Source: Erodium maritimum (Eukaryota > Streptophyta > Magnoliopsida > Geraniales > Geraniaceae). Taken from it: a stretch of 64,000 nt of DNA. This document shows positions 60,721-64,000 of the stretch, in pieces (the stretch's first letter is position 1; each line of letters begins with the position of its first letter). The stretch is taken from contig OY997588.1 in the NCBI GenBank assembly GCA_963921825.1, positions 137,051,203 through 137,115,202 on the forward strand, written 5' to 3'. The notes below the pieces were generated by a model. It was given only the letters and a program-made list of their open reading frames with translations, did not search any database and was not told the DNA's origin. The translations under genes and the position numbers were made by a program.

Positions 60721-63700
60721 ATGGGCTCTTCCGGCAATTCCTTCATGAAAGTTGTCGACGGCGACGCCGGCTACGTGCTCGAAGATGTTCCTCACTTGGC
60801 TGATTACATCCCTCATCTCCCAGTAAGTTCCACTTTCCTCTTTCTCGTCTCCATCTGTATTCGTATGCGTTTGTGTTTATATGCATTTTTAGAATGTGTA
60901 CTTGCTCAGCGTATTTAGGATCACTTGCTTAGATTTGAGTGTGAACTTTCTTTTTTGGGTTGATTTTGTACTTCGTTAATCTTACTTGTAAACGATTGAT
61001 TAATCTGATTATTCTTGTACATTTATTGTAAACATGTTGCTAGATTGAAGTTGTATTTTCCAGTAGCTCTTTTACTTGAAGGAGGAGCTGTAATTACTAT
61101 GGTTACACATTGGATTCCACAACATTTCTTCATATATGAATTGGCTGATCGGTTTTATTAATATTATTGGCTATGTTTGATTTTATATTTGGCAGACGTA
61201 TACAAACCCATTGCAAATCAATCCTGCCTACTCAGTGGTTAAGTAAGTTAAGATTTTGGTTTTGCTCCAACCTATTGCGCCTGAATTTGCTTGTTATTGA
61301 TACAAATTTTATCGTTTCAGGCAGTACTTTGTTAATGTGGACGACACTGTTGCTCAAAAGGTGAATTCTGCATTTTTATTCTATTTTAAAATTTAATCTT
61401 CCTATTTCTTGTAGTGAAATTGTTTATTCCAAATTCTATTTTGTTGATGAGCATGAGCTGAATCTTAGTTTACCATCAAATGTCCGTGCATTTAAGTGGT
61501 AAATGAAGTAGTTGCACTTTCTGCTTTTTGGTGACTAATGGCCAAATTGTGTGCTCATCAACTCTTATAGATCGTTGTTCACAAGGATAGTCCAAGAGGG
61601 GAACATTTTCGACGAGCTGGTCCTCGTCAAAGGGTATGCCTTCTCGTTTTGTATCTACTTGGAATGTGATACATTATGTACTTTCTGTTGACATGTGCTC
61701 TTCATGCCACCTAGGTATACTTTGAGCCCGATGATGTGCATGCATGTATTGTAACATGTGGTGGTCTGTGCCCTGGACTTAATACGGTGATAAGGGAAAT
61801 TGTCTGTGGCCTTTACCACATGTATGGTGTAACCAGAGTCCTTGGAATAGATGTAAGTGATTGCAACAACAGAATCTTTCAGTTGTTCCTAACTTACGTT
61901 TTTCTTAATCAGAACTGCACAGGTGGAGGACTTATATTCGTCATTTTTAAATTCAAATGTATACCATGCATCATGCGTGCTACAAATATAAATCAGATAG
62001 AGTATACTTTTAACAGTTAATAACCTGCTTTGGTAGAAATACTTGCTCTCCTGTGTAGTGTGTTCACGTTTGTTTGTTTTCTACGTGTGAGCCCCCCTTC
62101 CTGATGCCAATAGCATCAGCACACAACACAATCTGCCATTGTGGTTTCTAAAAACAATAGAAAATAAATTTCAATGTGATGGTTCTTTAAGAGGTCATAT
62201 TTTGATATGATGACTTGTTGCACTATGTGATATTTAAACTTATTACTGTAGGGTGGATACAGGGGATTCTATTCCAAGAATACAGTTACTTTAACCCCCA
62301 AGGTTGTCAATGACATTCATAAGCGTGGAGGTACCATCCTCGGCACATCACGAGGAGGCCATGATAAATCTAAGATTGTTGACAGCATTCAAGATCGTGG
62401 GATTAATCAGGTATGGGAGCATAGATTTTGGCAATAGTGTCATTTTGTGTGCAATAATGTTTGTTATACATTGGAATTCAATACACAAGTTATTACTGTC
62501 TTGGCCCTCAGCTCCCATATGCAAGTAATAATTGGAACATTTTACTTTCAGGTGTATATCATTGGAGGTGATGGAACTCAAAGGGGAGCAGCTGTAATAT
62601 TTGAGGTACTTCATATTAACTCCTAAGAACTTGAATGTTGCTGCTCGTGTAAAAGCATCAGGGATAGTACCAAAATATCTGGAATGGACTTTGGAAATGT
62701 TACTGAACACTTTGTGATGTATGCTATTACATAACAGGCATGCAACCACCTTGTAGTAATTGCAGAAGCTAGTAAATCTGTTCTCTGATTGAGATTGCAC
62801 TCTGATTAGTTTCACCCACAACATGTCTTGTTAAATAATAAGAAAGAAAATGATTGTTGATTGGTACAATATGCAATCAGTTTCTCACAGAAAAAAGCTT
62901 TGTATACGTGCCATAGGAAATCATATGCAACATCTTATCGTCATAATACAACTTCCTCTCTTAAGCCTACAAACACGTTTTGGCTCATTGCTTGAAGTTA
63001 AAGGCAAAGCATATTTATGCTTTAAACATTTGTAAGAACAGTCGTACTTTGGCTCTGCAGGAAATCAGAAGGCGTGGCCTTAAAGTTGCAGTTGCTGGAA
63101 TACCTAAAACGATTGATAATGACATCCCGGTACTTCTTTTTTACAGCACCTGAATTTTTTGTGAACAAATTTAATATTTACTATCTTTTTCATTTTAAAG
63201 AACGAAATAAGTTAATGCTGAATCACTTTATCTTAGTGCAGGTTATTGACAGATCCTTTGGTTTTGATACTGCTGTTGAGGAAGCTCAACGTGCCATTAA
63301 CGCTGCACATGTGGAAGCCACAAGCATTGAGAATGGTGTTGGTGTTGTCAAGTTAATGGGACGCTACAGTGGTAAGCCTCAGCTATTTTGATGTCCTCAT
63401 GGGATTTGAGATCATTGATGGATAAATTACTTGAAAAGTATAACTCTGTAGATACTAATTCAATCAAGAAGAAAAGCTTATTCATCTTCATAATATGGCA
63501 TTCGCAGATCTAACAATGATGGCCATTTATTTTAAATCTTAAAAGTGTTTAGATGGGCTAGGAAATATATGTTGTTTAGTGCATGGAACTATTTCAATTC
63601 AGGAATAGCAGGTGTAAAGCATGCATGAATATGGACAATGACTTCTGAAATGTTGTAGGATACTCACTAATCGTTATTTTATCTAATTTCAATCTTTAGA

Positions 63701-64000
63701 GTGGTTAATATCTTTAACATGTTCAGACAATGGTGTATTCAAATTTGACTACAAGTTTGTTGCAGGGTTCATTGCAATGTATGCTACACTCGCCAGTCGC
63801 GATGTGGATTGTTGCTTAATTCCAGAGTCACCCTTCTATCTTGAAGGAAAGGGTGGACTTTATGAATATATTGAAAAGGTCCTCAAGGAAAATGGACACA
63901 TGGTTATTGTGATAGCTGAAGGTGCAGGACAAGATCTTGTTTCAGAGAGTTTGCTGTCCATGGACAAGGAAGATGCTTCTGGAAACAAGCTATTACAAGA
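60721..64000 (+). CDS. PFK3: ATP-dependent 6-phosphofructokinase, PFK3-like (3' end outside window)
   Basis: Exons: 60,721-60,822; 61,196-61,242; 61,321-61,360; 61,571-61,633; 61,715-61,852; 62,252-62,410; 62,552-62,605; 63,061-63,129; 63,242-63,371; 63,766 to beyond 64,000. All borders are GT-AG and they join in frame, giving about 345 residues so far of an expected 480-490. The enzyme phosphorylates fructose 6-phosphate to fructose 1,6-bisphosphate in glycolysis. Visible motifs are [15 protein letters not shown] (about 98-112), [11 protein letters not shown] (about 186-196; GGDGT is the usual ATP-type signature), PKTIDNDIP with catalytic TIDND (about 218-222), MGRYSGFIAMYA and [11 protein letters not shown]. 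The short N-terminus without a transit peptide (MGSSGNSF..., then [18 protein letters not shown]) fits the cytosolic PFK1/3/6/7 group, closest to PFK3 from memory. Confidence 0.95.

Overview
This is nuclear DNA of a flowering plant, most likely a eudicot. The evidence is spliced genes with GT-AG introns, plant-only protein families, and a dense nest of plant-type transposons (L1-like LINEs, PIF/Harbinger, hAT and MULE-like elements, a TRIM, long solo LTRs). I see no prokaryotic operons, CRISPR arrays or rRNA genes.

Four host genes can be supported. (1) 21,527-22,970 (+): a two-exon GATA zinc-finger transcription factor, closest in my recollection to Arabidopsis GATA12/GATA9. (2) 31,851-32,275 (-): a small two-exon gene for a mitochondrial NOXY2-like protein whose only coding intron appears to be GC-AG. 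(3) 37,837-44,262 (-): a twelve-exon nuclear poly(A) polymerase (PAPS2/PAPS4 type, 784 aa as modelled). (4) 60,721 to the window end (+): an ATP-dependent 6-phosphofructokinase of the plant PFK3 type, running off the right edge. They belong to transcription control, mitochondrial/oxylipin response, mRNA 3'-end formation and glycolysis. They form no common pathway or cluster.

The rest is mostly mobile DNA. 1-4,920: two members of one long-LTR family, one inserted in the other. 5-9.3 kb: degraded repeats and a broken gene-like stretch. 9.39-9.73 kb: a promoter-like block with seven CACGTG boxes and no intact gene behind it. 10-14.6 kb: short polyadenylated retroposons and an ORF1-only LINE derivative. 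15.8-21.1 kb: a MULE-like element with long AT-rich inverted ends, one of which is split by a LINE that is itself split by a hAT MITE. 24.2-27.5 kb: nested PIF/Harbinger-like elements with ORF1-type (Myb/SANT-like) reading frames but no visible transposase. 28-36.5 kb: the NOXY2-like gene, a hAT MITE, a second ORF1-only LINE derivative with an 11-bp target duplication, and two tandem repeats. 44.7-49.8 kb: a 5'-truncated LINE split by a 3.06-kb solo LTR. 49.8-56.3 kb: a PIF-like element, a small MITE, a fold-back element, and a tandem duplication holding a complete TRIM in one copy and its empty site in the other. 56.4-59.6 kb: the 3' remains of a Ty1/copia SIRE-type element with an envelope-like region. 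59.6-60.2 kb: a LINE endonuclease fragment.

The most unusual pattern is a set of short retroposed units of about 1.0-2.2 kb (10.0-14.6, 17.1-18.7 and 32.4-34.5 kb). Two clearly carry LINE ORF1 (DUF4283-like domain plus zinc knuckle) and end without any ORF2, resembling the 'half-LINE' (HAL1) arrangement known in mammals. Function calls are from remembered families. Exon borders were chosen by splice consensus and frame, without transcripts.
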